A program made the translations under genes and the position numbers. Under the pieces are notes generated by a model that was not told the DNA's origin, did no database searches, and saw only the letters and a program-made list of their open reading frames with translations. From positions 744,001 through 808,000 of the forward strand of contig NQOF01000002.1 of NCBI GenBank assembly GCA_002270465.1: a DNA stretch of 64,000 nt. Direction: 5' to 3'. This document shows, piece after piece, positions 53,837 through 61,846 of this stretch. The stretch's first letter is position 1. Every line of letters begins with the position of its first letter. This stretch comes from Blautia hominis. GTDB lineage: Bacteria > Bacillota > Clostridia > Lachnospirales > Lachnospiraceae.

Positions 53837-54211
53837 ATGGTCTGAAAAAGTAGGAGCGATTGAAATACTTGGATGGTTACAAGTCGAACTTAGGGGACCA
53901 CCAATGTCAGCATTCAGATTCAAAATCTAAAATGCGAGATCAAAAAATACATAAAATAGCTTGTATCAAAAATAGGCAAAAGGCATTTGGAAGATTGAAT
54001 ACATCATATTCTGCAATTGTGCATGAGAAAAAGATGTATTCGGTTTGAGAGATGTCTTTTGCTTTTTTAGTTTTACTTGTTAAAAATGGCAGCAATCTAT
54101 TTTTTTATAGACGTTATAGGTGCGGATGAAAAAAGGTAACAGATGTGGTGGGGTTCCGACCCCTTCATGAACAGAGCAGTAGTAATATAAATATTAATAG
54201 ATTTATAGATT
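53837..54211. other. Intergenic region after LacI with nested stem
   Basis: The gap holds a large nested stem ending in a T-run (53976-54068), described next, and a GGGGT/ACCCC palindrome at 54159-54172. A 62-codon frame at 53860-54048 has no ribosome site and lies over the stem, so I do not call a gene. Confidence 0.5.
53976..54068 (+). terminator. Nested-stem terminator downstream of LacI
   Basis: GCAAAAGGCAT (53976-53986) pairs with ATGTCTTTTGC (54052-54062, one G-T), followed by six T. Inside it GAATACATC (53997-54005) pairs perfectly with GATGTATTC (54033-54041). The long two-level stem is unusual for a plain terminator. Confidence 0.6.
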
Positions 54212-54375
54212 CTTATTTATTCTTGAAAATAATTGTAAAAAAGTGTATTATATACTATATAACACCACTGATTGATGGGAAACAGCAAAAATAAGAATAA
54301 ATAAGCGCAAAGCAAGAACAATATAAGATAAAATAAGAAGAAATAAGTGAGAGGCGGGCACAAATAAGAAATAAG
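54212..54375. promoter_or_regulatory. Promoter and 13-bp operator array of the DeoR gene
   Basis: Promoter TTGAAA (54223-54228) - 17 bases - TATTAT (54246-54251). CTTATTTATTCTT (54212-54224) overlaps the -35 box and is the exact reverse complement of AAGAATAAATAAG at 54293-54305. Two more forward copies follow: 54335-54347 (12 of 13 match) and 54363-54375 (11 of 13). The sites lie in a long leader of about 250 bases before the DeoR start. Confidence 0.65.
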
Positions 54376-54507
54376 AATTGAAAATCAATTTAAATTATTC
54401 CCACATTTATAAAAGCGCGATGCAACAAACAGTATCGGTCCAACATAGAAATAAAGACATTGTTTGTTTTTTACTCGCTGGCAGGGCCTGGAAAGGAGAC
54501 AGAAGCC

Positions 54508-55281
54508 ATGTTCATGGAAGAACGTCAAAAGATGATTGTCGAGATGGTAAACAAATCCGGTCACATCTCAGTTAATGAAATACAGGAGCGATTTCATGTA
54601 TCCTCCGATTGTGTCAGAAGAGACCTGCGTTCTCTGGAAAGCAGAGGATTAATAAAAAGAACACATGGAGGTGCGATCAGCACTGGCCCAAAAGGGAAAT
54701 ATCCGGAGGAACTGTATAATCCCAAAGAGATTTCTGATATGAATGAACTCTGCCTTGCAGCGGCAAAAAAAGCGGTAGAATACATTGTGGAAAATGACGT
54801 AGTATATCTGACTACCTCTGTGGTTGGTTATTATATGGCAAAATATCTGCCAGCAGATTTTTCCTTCACGGTAGTCACCAACTCCGTGACAGTGGCAGAC
54901 GAACTGCGGAAACATTTGAATGTGTCTGTCATACTACTTGGCGGGGAGATGTCCCACCGAGGGCACTGCCATGATTTCTATACAATGCAGATGATGAAAA
55001 ATATAAGTCTGGATAAAGCTTTTTTGTCACATACAGCCTTGTCAATTGAAAATGGAGCATCTATACATAACAGTGCCGGAGTGGAATTTGGAAGGCTGAT
55101 CATGAAAAACAGCTCTATGAACATAGGCGTGTATCCTTCCGAAAAATTGGGGAAAAATTCAATTCACTCAGTTTGCTCAATCACCGCATATGATCTTCTG
55201 ATTACCGATGACCAGGTGTCTGAAGACTTTGTCATGCAGGCAGAAAGATTAAAAGTAAAGGTTGACATTGCGGTTGTATAA
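54508..55281 (+). CDS. DeoR-family transcriptional regulator
   Basis: The 257-residue protein has the DeoR winged helix (ISVNEIQERFHVSSDCVRRDLRSLE, then KRTHGGAI) and the DeoRC sugar-phosphate sensor domain (TVVTNSVTVADELRK, VILLGGEM). AAAGGAG lies 9 bases before the ATG at 54508. The gene has its own promoter and putative operators. It precedes the P-loop kinase gene by 37 bases, so it may regulate both and be induced by a phosphorylated sugar or polyol. Confidence 0.92.
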   Translation: MFMEERQKMIVEMVNKSGHISVNEIQERFHVSSDCVRRDLRSLESRGLIKRTHGGAISTGPKGKYPEELYNPKEISDMNELCLAAAKKAVEYIVENDVVYLTTSVVGYYMAKYLPADFSFTVVTNSVTVADELRKHLNVSVILLGGEMSHRGHCHDFYTMQMMKNISLDKAFLSHTALSIENGASIHNSAGVEFGRLIMKNSSMNIGVYPSEKLGKNSIHSVCSITAYDLLITDDQVSEDFVMQAERLKVKVDIAVV

Positions 55282-55318
55282 AGGATTCGTCCGAATGTCT
55301 GCTGCGCTAGGAGGAAAA

Positions 55319-56143
55319 ATGTATTGTATATTAGTGAGCGGGATACCCGCGTCCGGTAAGACTGTCCTGGCAGAGTATTTGTCAGCATCCCTGCATATTC
55401 CGGTGGTTTCAAAGGACAAGATCAAAGAAATTTTATTTGATACTATTGGTTTTCGCTCCAGAACAGAAAAAGTTGCGCTTGGAACAGGAGCAATGGAGGC
55501 TATGTATTATTTTGCTGGCCAGATGATGAGGGCAGGACAGCCGTTCCTGCTGGAAAATAATTTTGAAAACGTCTCAAGACCGGGAATTCAGTCATTGCTT
55601 GAAAAATATGGTTATCAGGCTGTAACGGTTCGTCTTACCGGGGACTATAACGTTCTATTCAATAGGATGATAGAAAGAAATAATTCACCAGACAGACACA
55701 AAGGCCATATTGTTAATGATTATTATCAAAAGCCGGAAATAAAACTAGAAACAAACCTAAAAGCAAAAGCCAACCCAGTAACAAACCTAAAAACAAAACC
55801 AGAAGCCAGCCCAGAAACAAACTTCAAAGCAAACCCGGAAATAAACCAAAAAACAAAACCAGAAGCCAACCCAGAAACAAAAACAAAAGCCAACCCAGTA
55901 ACAAACCCAAAAACAAAACCAGAAGGAAACCCAGAAATAAACCCAAAAACAAACCCGGAAATAAACATACAGCCAGTTCTCACTCAGGAAGAGTTTATCC
56001 GGGGAATTACAGAGCGAGGGATGGTAGAGTTTCAGCTTCCGGGACCAGTTATGGAGATTGACACAACAGACTTTTCAAAAGTGGATTTGCGGCATGTGAC
56101 AGAAGAACTGCGAAATATAATATCCGACCTAAAACTGCAATGA
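55319..56143 (+). CDS. P-loop kinase (AAA_33-like) with 60-bp coding repeats
   Basis: The 274-residue protein starts at the Walker A motif (SGIPASGKT, residues 7-15), with the base LLENNF as the acidic phosphate-acceptor region, similar to small kinases of the AAA_33/zeta-toxin type. Residues about 152-211 are a low-complexity linker built from repeats of NP-[VE]-[TI]-N-x-K-T-K-P-E-[AG] units, followed by a conserved C-terminal tail (TQEEFIRGI ... LRHVTEELRN). AGGAGG precedes the ATG at 55319. It follows the DeoR gene in the same operon. The natural substrate is unknown. Confidence 0.8.
   Translation: MYCILVSGIPASGKTVLAEYLSASLHIPVVSKDKIKEILFDTIGFRSRTEKVALGTGAMEAMYYFAGQMMRAGQPFLLENNFENVSRPGIQSLLEKYGYQAVTVRLTGDYNVLFNRMIERNNSPDRHKGHIVNDYYQKPEIKLETNLKAKANPVTNLKTKPEASPETNFKANPEINQKTKPEANPETKTKANPVTNPKTKPEGNPEINPKTNPEINIQPVLTQEEFIRGITERGMVEFQLPGPVMEIDTTDFSKVDLRHVTEELRNIISDLKLQ
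55772..55951 (+). repeat. Three 60-bp tandem coding repeats
   Basis: Units of exactly 60 bases start at 55772, 55832 and 55892 and each begins AACCC; a fourth, partial, starts at 55952 and a partial one precedes 55772. In protein terms each is a 12-residue plus 8-residue sub-unit. The length in steps of 60 bases keeps the frame, so copy number may vary between strains. Confidence 0.9.
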
Positions 56144-56180
56144 CTGCAATGAGGGCTGCAGTTTGGTAAAAGAATTTATA

Positions 56181-56220
56181 ATTCAAATTATTAATAATAC
56201 TATCAGTTAATAATTTGAAT
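56181..56220. repeat. 14-bp inverted repeat upstream of the araM promoter
   Basis: ATTCAAATTATTAA (56181-56194) is the exact complement of TTAATAATTTGAAT (56207-56220), separated by 12 bases. It sits 6 bases upstream of the -35 box and could be an operator. Confidence 0.7.
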
Positions 56221-56226
56221 GGTAGT

Positions 56227-56254
56227 TTGACATTCTTTAAGATTCTGCTATAGT
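56227..56254 (+). promoter_or_regulatory. Sigma-A promoter of the araM-like gene
   Basis: TTGACA (56227-56232) and TATAGT (56249-56254) are 16 bases apart. The transcript would start near 56261 with a leader of about 140 bases. Confidence 0.75.
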
Positions 56255-56400
56255 AAAAACATAGGGTGGGTGAAAATTCAGTACCAATACCCAAAATAGA
56301 ATCTGACAGAAAGGATCAGAGTGTGGCGCACAGCTTGTTGTTATTTACGCAATGCTGTACTAGATGAAAGTAATGTTTCGCCGCACTCCGGAGCAAAACA

Positions 56401-57744
56401 ATGGAAAAGACAAACTGGAAAAAATATTTGGAGAAACCATATCACTGTTCCTGTGGAAAGACGCATGTGTGCAGCATTGAGGATATTATCATTGAGGAGA
56501 ATGCCATTGAGCGTCTTCCTGAAATTTTGGGAAAGCATGACTATAAAAAATTCTGTGTGGTCAGTGATATCAATACACAAGAGGTGGCCGGGGAAAAAGT
56601 ATGTGCAGTGCTGGATAAGACCGCAATTCCATATCAGACAATTGTTTTTCAGGATAAGGAGCTTGTGCCGGATGAGGAGGCAGTCACATATTTTCTTACA
56701 GAGATTGACAGGGACTGTGATCTGATCATCGGCGTGGGATCTGGTACTATCAACGATTTATGCCGTTTTATCAGTTTTAAGATGAATCTGGATTATTATA
56801 TTGTGGGTACAGCACCGTCAATGGACGGCTATGCCTCCAATGTTTCACCGCTTATAATCAAGCATCTGAAAACTACATATGAAGCCCATACAGCAAAAGT
56901 GATAATCGGAGATCTGGATATTCTGGCTCAGGCACCGCTGTCCATGATCGCTGCTGGCGCAGGGGATATTCTGGGGAAATATGTCTGCCTGACAGACTGG
57001 CAGCTTGCTCATATTATTAATGGGGAATATTACTGTCCGGAGATGGCTGCAATGGTGAGGGAATCTATCCAGAAGGTAGTAGATCATGCAGAGAGGGCAG
57101 CAAAAAGGGAGAAAGAGGCAGTGGCAGCCATTATGGAAGGTCTTGTGCTCAGCGGTATTGTCATGAGCTATATCGGCAATTCCAGGCCTGCATCAGGAAG
57201 TGAGCATCACATGTCTCATTACTGGGAAATGATGTTTCTGCTTGACCGGCAGCCGGATCCCCTTCACGGCACAAAGGTGGGAATCGGAACTGTGGCTGCT
57301 ATCAAGATGTATGAAAAACTGCGGGAGCTTGGCAAAGATGCAGTGCCAGGCAGCGCACCGCATTTTGACTACAATACCTGGAGCGAAGAGATTGAGACAG
57401 CCTACGGACCGGCAGCGCCTGGTGTCCTGAAATTGGAGCAGTCCATCGGAAAAAATAAAAATGAGGAAGTAACAAGAAGAAGAGCGGCTTATCTGCAGCA
57501 CTTGGATAAGATTCAGGCGCTGATCGATGAGCTGCCAAAGGCGGAGACCATCATTGACATTCTGAAGTCAATGGACGCGCCATATTATCCGGAGCAGATC
57601 AAGGTGACAAAAGATGTTTTCAAACGGAGCATATATTATGCGAAAGATTTGAGAAACCGTTTTGGGCTTCTGCAGCTTTTATTTGACCTGGAGCTTCAGG
57701 AAGGATTCAGTAATGACCTGATCAAAGAAATATATAAGGCATAA
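56401..57744 (+). CDS. araM: sn-glycerol-1-phosphate dehydrogenase (AraM/EgsA family)
   Basis: The 447-residue enzyme reduces dihydroxyacetone phosphate to sn-glycerol-1-phosphate with NAD(P)H and a divalent metal. It has GVGSGTINDLCRF for nucleotide binding, the family signature SMDGYASNVSPL and the metal-ligand region GSEHHMSHYW. It belongs to the iron-alcohol-dehydrogenase-like group. CCGGAGC precedes the ATG. It follows a strong promoter and the DeoR/kinase operon. In bacteria such enzymes make G1P for prenylglycerol phosphates, or the AraM role near arabinose genes; which applies here is open. Confidence 0.9.
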   Translation: MEKTNWKKYLEKPYHCSCGKTHVCSIEDIIIEENAIERLPEILGKHDYKKFCVVSDINTQEVAGEKVCAVLDKTAIPYQTIVFQDKELVPDEEAVTYFLTEIDRDCDLIIGVGSGTINDLCRFISFKMNLDYYIVGTAPSMDGYASNVSPLIIKHLKTTYEAHTAKVIIGDLDILAQAPLSMIAAGAGDILGKYVCLTDWQLAHIINGEYYCPEMAAMVRESIQKVVDHAERAAKREKEAVAAIMEGLVLSGIVMSYIGNSRPASGSEHHMSHYWEMMFLLDRQPDPLHGTKVGIGTVAAIKMYEKLRELGKDAVPGSAPHFDYNTWSEEIETAYGPAAPGVLKLEQSIGKNKNEEVTRRRAAYLQHLDKIQALIDELPKAETIIDILKSMDAPYYPEQIKVTKDVFKRSIYYAKDLRNRFGLLQLLFDLELQEGFSNDLIKEIYKA

Positions 57745-57812
57745 ATCACATTGCACTGCCCCTCCTGTTTGTGATAAACTGGAAGCAATGATAAAAAAAG
57801 GAGCTTAGAGTC

Positions 57813-58706
57813 ATGAGACAGATTTTGGAGAACGAATTTCTGAGAGTATCCATAGAGGACCACGGTGCTGAATTAGTCAGTGTGTATGATAAGGAAAATG
57901 AGAGAGAAGAGTTATGGCAGGCAAAACCACCTTATTGGAACCGCCACGCGCCTGTTCTCTTTCCAAATGTAGGAAAGCATCACAACGATACATACCGTCT
58001 GCAGGGACGGGAATTCCATACCAGCCAGCATGGATTTGCCAGAGACAGGGAGTTTGCCTGTATCAGCAGGACAGATTCGGCCCTTACCCATAAACTGGTT
58101 TCGGATGAGGACACCAGAAGCTATTTTCCCTTTGATTTTGAATTTCATATCACACACCGTCTGGAGGATAGGAAGCTTACCGTGGAATGGAATGTGGTGA
58201 ACAACAGTGGAGATACCATGTATTTCACCATCGGTGGACATCCCGGTTTCAACGTTCCCATTCTGCAGGGCAGTAAACAGACCGATTATTACCTTTTGTT
58301 TAAAGAGGGGCCGGCGCTCAAATACAAACTGGTGTATGGGGACAGCGGTACGGCAGATGCTTCCAAAGAATACACGCTGCATCTGGAAGAGGCGGACGGA
58401 TATTACAGATGCCCCATTACAGATCATATGTTTGACAGGGATGCCCTGATCTTTGATGATACGCAGGTTGAATGGGTGGGAATCGGATACCCCGACGGAA
58501 GACCTTATGTGACCATGGAGTGCGAAGGGTTTACCAATTTCGGCATCTGGACAATGCCGGGAGGACCTTATATCTGTCTGGAACCATGGATGGGGCGCTG
58601 TGATGACTATGGTTTCACAGGAGATATTTCTGAAAAACCGGATATTATTTCTCTGAAAAAAGGAGATACTTTTCATAAGGGTTATTGCCTTACTTTTCAC
58701 AGATAA
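57813..58706 (+). CDS. Aldose 1-epimerase-like protein
   Basis: The 297-residue galactose-mutarotase-like protein has HASQHGFAR-like SQHGFARDREF, GGHPGFN and the C-terminal GGPYICLEPW, the pattern of the YeaD/LacX group. It would interconvert sugar anomers. AAAGGAG is 11 bases before the ATG. It is 68 bases after araM and ends at a terminator, so the two could share a transcript. Confidence 0.88.
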   Translation: MRQILENEFLRVSIEDHGAELVSVYDKENEREELWQAKPPYWNRHAPVLFPNVGKHHNDTYRLQGREFHTSQHGFARDREFACISRTDSALTHKLVSDEDTRSYFPFDFEFHITHRLEDRKLTVEWNVVNNSGDTMYFTIGGHPGFNVPILQGSKQTDYYLLFKEGPALKYKLVYGDSGTADASKEYTLHLEEADGYYRCPITDHMFDRDALIFDDTQVEWVGIGYPDGRPYVTMECEGFTNFGIWTMPGGPYICLEPWMGRCDDYGFTGDISEKPDIISLKKGDTFHKGYCLTFHR

Positions 58707-58741
58707 GCGGACGGGACTTTGGAACTTATAAAAAGAAGATT

Positions 58742-58778
58742 AAAAAGCTGCAGGGCAGAAATGTTCGGCAGCTTTTTT
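58742..58778 (+). terminator. Terminator after the aldose epimerase gene
   Basis: AAAAAGCTGC (58742-58751) pairs with GCAGCTTTTT (58768-58777), followed by a T-run. Confidence 0.85.
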
Positions 58779-58876
58779 GTAGAGATTTTGTAGAGAATTA
58801 TTTGTTATCCTGATGTAAGGATTCAGTAGGTCTGCGCATTCCCTGCACTGACCGTAAGAAAGTGTACCACGGCCAA

Positions 58877-58949
58877 GCAAAAATCCCATCGCCAAAGGCG
58901 ATTTTGCATGGATTTTTGCCTGTAACTGTGAGGGGACTGAACAGTTACA
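58877..58949. repeat. Palindromic element before the two-component operon
   Basis: GCAAAAATCC (58877-58886) pairs with GGATTTTTGC (58910-58919) and encloses ATCGCC-AAA-GGCGAT (58888-58902). It is followed by TGTAACTGT (58921-58929) pairing with ACAGTTACA (58941-58949). The 317-base gap before the response regulator contains no other gene; this may be a dispersed palindromic repeat or a leader structure. Confidence 0.6.
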
Positions 58950-59023
58950 TCCTGATCGTAAAATGGATAGGAATGCTCTTGGCAGGAAAAGTAGTATTCG
59001 CGCAGAGCCGGATGGGAGGAAGA

Positions 59024-59698
59024 ATGGCGGAAAAAATTTTGATCGTGGATGACGAGAAGGATATACGCTGTATGCTGAAAGATTATTTTGAGCTGCAGGG
59101 ATATGAAATTTATACAGCGGCTGACGGGGAGGAAGCGTTGGAAAAAATGAAGATACAGCCTGATATGATCCTCCTCGACATCAATATGCCTGATATGGAC
59201 GGATATGAGGTCTGCAGAAGGATCAGGGATTATGTGAGCTGTCCCATCCTCTTTCTCACTGCAAGGGTGGAAGAGCGGGACAGAGTGAATGGATTGATGG
59301 TTGGCGGTGATGATTATATTATGAAACCGTTCAGTATGGATGAGCTGGACGCCAGAATTATGGCACATCTGCGGCGGGAGAGACGAATGGCATCCAGAGA
59401 ACAGCTTAGGTTTCAGGGAAAGCTGGTCATCAATTACTCACAGCGGAAAGTGTTTTATGAAAAGGAACAGATACCGTTCACCAAAATGGAATTTGACCTT
59501 ATAGAGTTTTTATCCATGCATAAAAAACAGGTGTTCAGCAAAGAACGCATTTATGAAGCTGTCCGCGGGTATGACGGGGATGGGGACAGCAGTATTATTA
59601 TGGAGCATATCAGAAGGATCCGGTTGAAACTGAAAAAATATACAAACCATGACTATATAGAAACTGTTTGGGGAGTGGGATATCAATGGATTGGATAG
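59024..59698 (+). CDS. OmpR-family response regulator
   Basis: The 224-residue protein has a receiver domain (LIVDDEKD, phosphoacceptor D52 in LLDINMPD, switch Lys in IMKPFSM) and an OmpR winged helix (FDLIEFLSMH ... SIIMEHIRRIRLKLKK ... ETVWGVGYQWIG). GGGAGGA lies 6 bases before the ATG at 59024. It overlaps its kinase gene by 13 bases. The system probably controls the ABC exporter downstream, as in BceRS- or VanRS-type loci. Confidence 0.93.
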   Translation: MAEKILIVDDEKDIRCMLKDYFELQGYEIYTAADGEEALEKMKIQPDMILLDINMPDMDGYEVCRRIRDYVSCPILFLTARVEERDRVNGLMVGGDDYIMKPFSMDELDARIMAHLRRERRMASREQLRFQGKLVINYSQRKVFYEKEQIPFTKMEFDLIEFLSMHKKQVFSKERIYEAVRGYDGDGDSSIIMEHIRRIRLKLKKYTNHDYIETVWGVGYQWIG

Positions 59699-60903
59699 AA
59701 GAATACCTGGAGGATCTGGGAAAGAAGATCAGAAATCTGAATCTCAGGAAATCTCTGCGCCTTTATATTTTCGTGGCGGTACTGGCAATCTGTCTGGCCT
59801 CTGCCATGACGATACAGACCTGCAATGGATGGAAACGGATCATTGAGAAGCCGTATGGGCACAAGACATCGCAAATGGTACTGGATAAGGAGAAGAATAC
59901 TGCCTTTACCTTTGAGTATTCAATACCGGAAAAAGAGCTGACCAAGCTGGATATCCTGTTGCTGGAAGGCATTAATCTTCTGCAGTATGGGTGCGTACTG
60001 CTGTATTCTGTGCTGGCAATTGCCTTTGTGTCCAGGCTGTATTACAGGAATAAGCTGAAAAAGCCCATTGATATTATGACAGATGCAGCACAGCATATTT
60101 CTAAAAATGACATGGGGTATTCCTGCAGATATGACAGTCCGGATGAAATGGGCCAGCTCTGCAGATGCCTGGATGACATGCGTCTGCAGCTCATTTCGTA
60201 TCAGGAGAACCTCTGGAAACAGGCAGAAGACCAGAGGACACTGAACGCGGCGTTTGCACATGATCTGCGCACGCCGCTTACCGTTATGCAGGGGTATGTG
60301 GACTTGCTGCTTCGCTTTTATCCGGATGACCGGCTGCAAAAAGAAAAGGTTATAGAGATCCTCCATACCATGCAGGAACAACTGGGAAGGCTGGAAAACT
60401 TTGGAGGGACCATGAAAGAGATCCACAGTATGGAAGAACGGACGCCAAAGAGGAAACGTATCCGACTTTCCTGCCTCTGTGAAAAAATATGTGAGACAGC
60501 AGCGCCTCTTAAGGAGACAAGCGGTACTGAAATTGTAGTGAGGATGAAGGGAAATCCGGAGACGGAACTGCTGGCAGATGATTTTTTTGTTCTGGAAGTG
60601 GCTGAAAACCTTCTGTCAAATGCCCTCCGTTATGCAGATAAGAGGATTGAAGTACTTCTGGAAGCCGGGCGTGAGGAGGGTCCTATCCGTCTGTATGTAA
60701 AAGATGACGGGAGAGGGTTTTCAAAAGAGGAGCTGGTGAAAGCAGTCTCTCCATATTACAGGGAAAAGAAGGGGGACAACAGCCATTTTGGTATAGGATT
60801 GTCCATAAGTGCCCTGCTCTGTAAAAAACACGGGGGAGAGCTGGAACTTGCCAACAGTATCTGCGGAGGTGCAATTGTCTGTGCAGTATTTTCCTGTCTG
60901 TAG
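59686..60903 (+). CDS. Sensor histidine kinase
   Basis: The 406-residue kinase has two transmembrane helices (about 26-45 and 100-118) with a short extracellular loop, HAMP, the dimerisation domain with H192 in AFAHDLRTP, and an ATPase domain (NLLSNALRYADK, DDGRGFSKEEL). The short sensor loop is more like VanS/BceS kinases than the long YesM sensor. It is coupled to the response regulator by a 13-base overlap and precedes the ABC genes by 65 bases. Confidence 0.92.
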   Translation: MDWIEEYLEDLGKKIRNLNLRKSLRLYIFVAVLAICLASAMTIQTCNGWKRIIEKPYGHKTSQMVLDKEKNTAFTFEYSIPEKELTKLDILLLEGINLLQYGCVLLYSVLAIAFVSRLYYRNKLKKPIDIMTDAAQHISKNDMGYSCRYDSPDEMGQLCRCLDDMRLQLISYQENLWKQAEDQRTLNAAFAHDLRTPLTVMQGYVDLLLRFYPDDRLQKEKVIEILHTMQEQLGRLENFGGTMKEIHSMEERTPKRKRIRLSCLCEKICETAAPLKETSGTEIVVRMKGNPETELLADDFFVLEVAENLLSNALRYADKRIEVLLEAGREEGPIRLYVKDDGRGFSKEELVKAVSPYYREKKGDNSHFGIGLSISALLCKKHGGELELANSICGGAIVCAVFSCL

Positions 60904-60967
60904 GGAAAGTATAGAGATTTCCCTGTTAAGATAAGAATCAGATAAGGAGAAAGGAAGTAAGACAAAA

Positions 60968-61846
60968 ATGGATACGAAGATAGAAATCAAAAATCTGAGT
61001 AAAAGCTACGGGAAAAAGCAGGCCCTGAAAAATGTGGATCTCACCATCCGTCAGGGAATGTTCGGTCTTTTGGGTCCAAACGGTGCCGGCAAGACAACGC
61101 TTATGAAAATCATTGCCACTTTGCTTCAGAAAACAGAAGGGGACATACGCGTATGCGGTATTGATATTGCCAAGGACAGGGAAATCCGAAAGATCATCGG
61201 TTATCTTCCGCAGGACTTTTCCATGTACGGAAATATGTCTGTATATGAGGCCATGGATTACCTGGGCGTATTGTCAGACCTTTCCAGGCAGGAGAGAAAA
61301 GAGAGGATCCCCTCACTGCTTGAACAGGTAAATCTCTCAGATGATGCAAAAACCAAGGTGCGTGCCATGTCAGGCGGAATGCGCAGAAGGCTTGGCATTG
61401 CACAGGCATTGCTGCACGAACCCAAAGTGCTGATCGTGGATGAACCGACCGCGGGCCTTGACCCGGAAGAGAGGGTGCGTTTTCGTAACCTGCTCAGTGA
61501 GACGGCAAAGGACAGGGTTGTCATACTGTCCACACATATCGTGGGGGATGTTGAGGCGACCTGCGAAGACATTGCTGTTCTGAACAAGGGCTGTGTGCTT
61601 TTTCAGGGGACTGTGACAGAACTTTTGGAGGAGGCCAGCGGCAGGATCTACAGTGCCCAGGTATCGAGGATGGAACTGGAAAGCATCAGGGATAGTTATA
61701 CGGTCACCAGTATGATGATGCAGGGGAATCATGCCTGTGTCCGTCTGATCGCAGATGAAAAACCTTTCGCCGATGCGCAGGTATGTGAGGCAAATGTGGA
61801 GGATGCTTACATGTATCTGATGCAGGAGGAGAGGAGGGGAAAATAA
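60968..61846 (+). CDS. ABC transporter ATP-binding protein
   Basis: The 292-residue ATPase has Walker A GPNGAGKTTLMK, the signature MSGGMRRRLGIAQAL, and Walker B VLIVDEPTAG. It is of the drug/lantibiotic-export type, with a C-terminal extension of about 60 residues. GGAGAAAGGAAG precedes the ATG. It overlaps the permease start by 1 base (TAATG). It likely powers export or membrane-sensing with the two following membrane proteins. Confidence 0.93.
   Translation: MDTKIEIKNLSKSYGKKQALKNVDLTIRQGMFGLLGPNGAGKTTLMKIIATLLQKTEGDIRVCGIDIAKDREIRKIIGYLPQDFSMYGNMSVYEAMDYLGVLSDLSRQERKERIPSLLEQVNLSDDAKTKVRAMSGGMRRRLGIAQALLHEPKVLIVDEPTAGLDPEERVRFRNLLSETAKDRVVILSTHIVGDVEATCEDIAVLNKGCVLFQGTVTELLEEASGRIYSAQVSRMELESIRDSYTVTSMMMQGNHACVRLIADEKPFADAQVCEANVEDAYMYLMQEERRGK

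Noticed and set aside
53860-54048. 62-codon plus-strand frame after LacI
   Set aside because: It has no ribosome site and lies across the nested terminator stem.
55726-55983. Minus-strand frame coding Phe/Gly/Ser-rich protein
   Set aside because: It is the shadow of the 60-bp coding repeats on the plus strand and has no ribosome site or family match.
56321-56725. Plus-strand frame overlapping the araM start
   Set aside because: It is out of frame with araM, which is strongly supported by family motifs.
58862-59023. N-terminal extension of the OmpR-type regulator
   Set aside because: The frame is open, but the receiver domain begins at 59024 right after GGGAGGA, and the extension overlaps the palindromic element.
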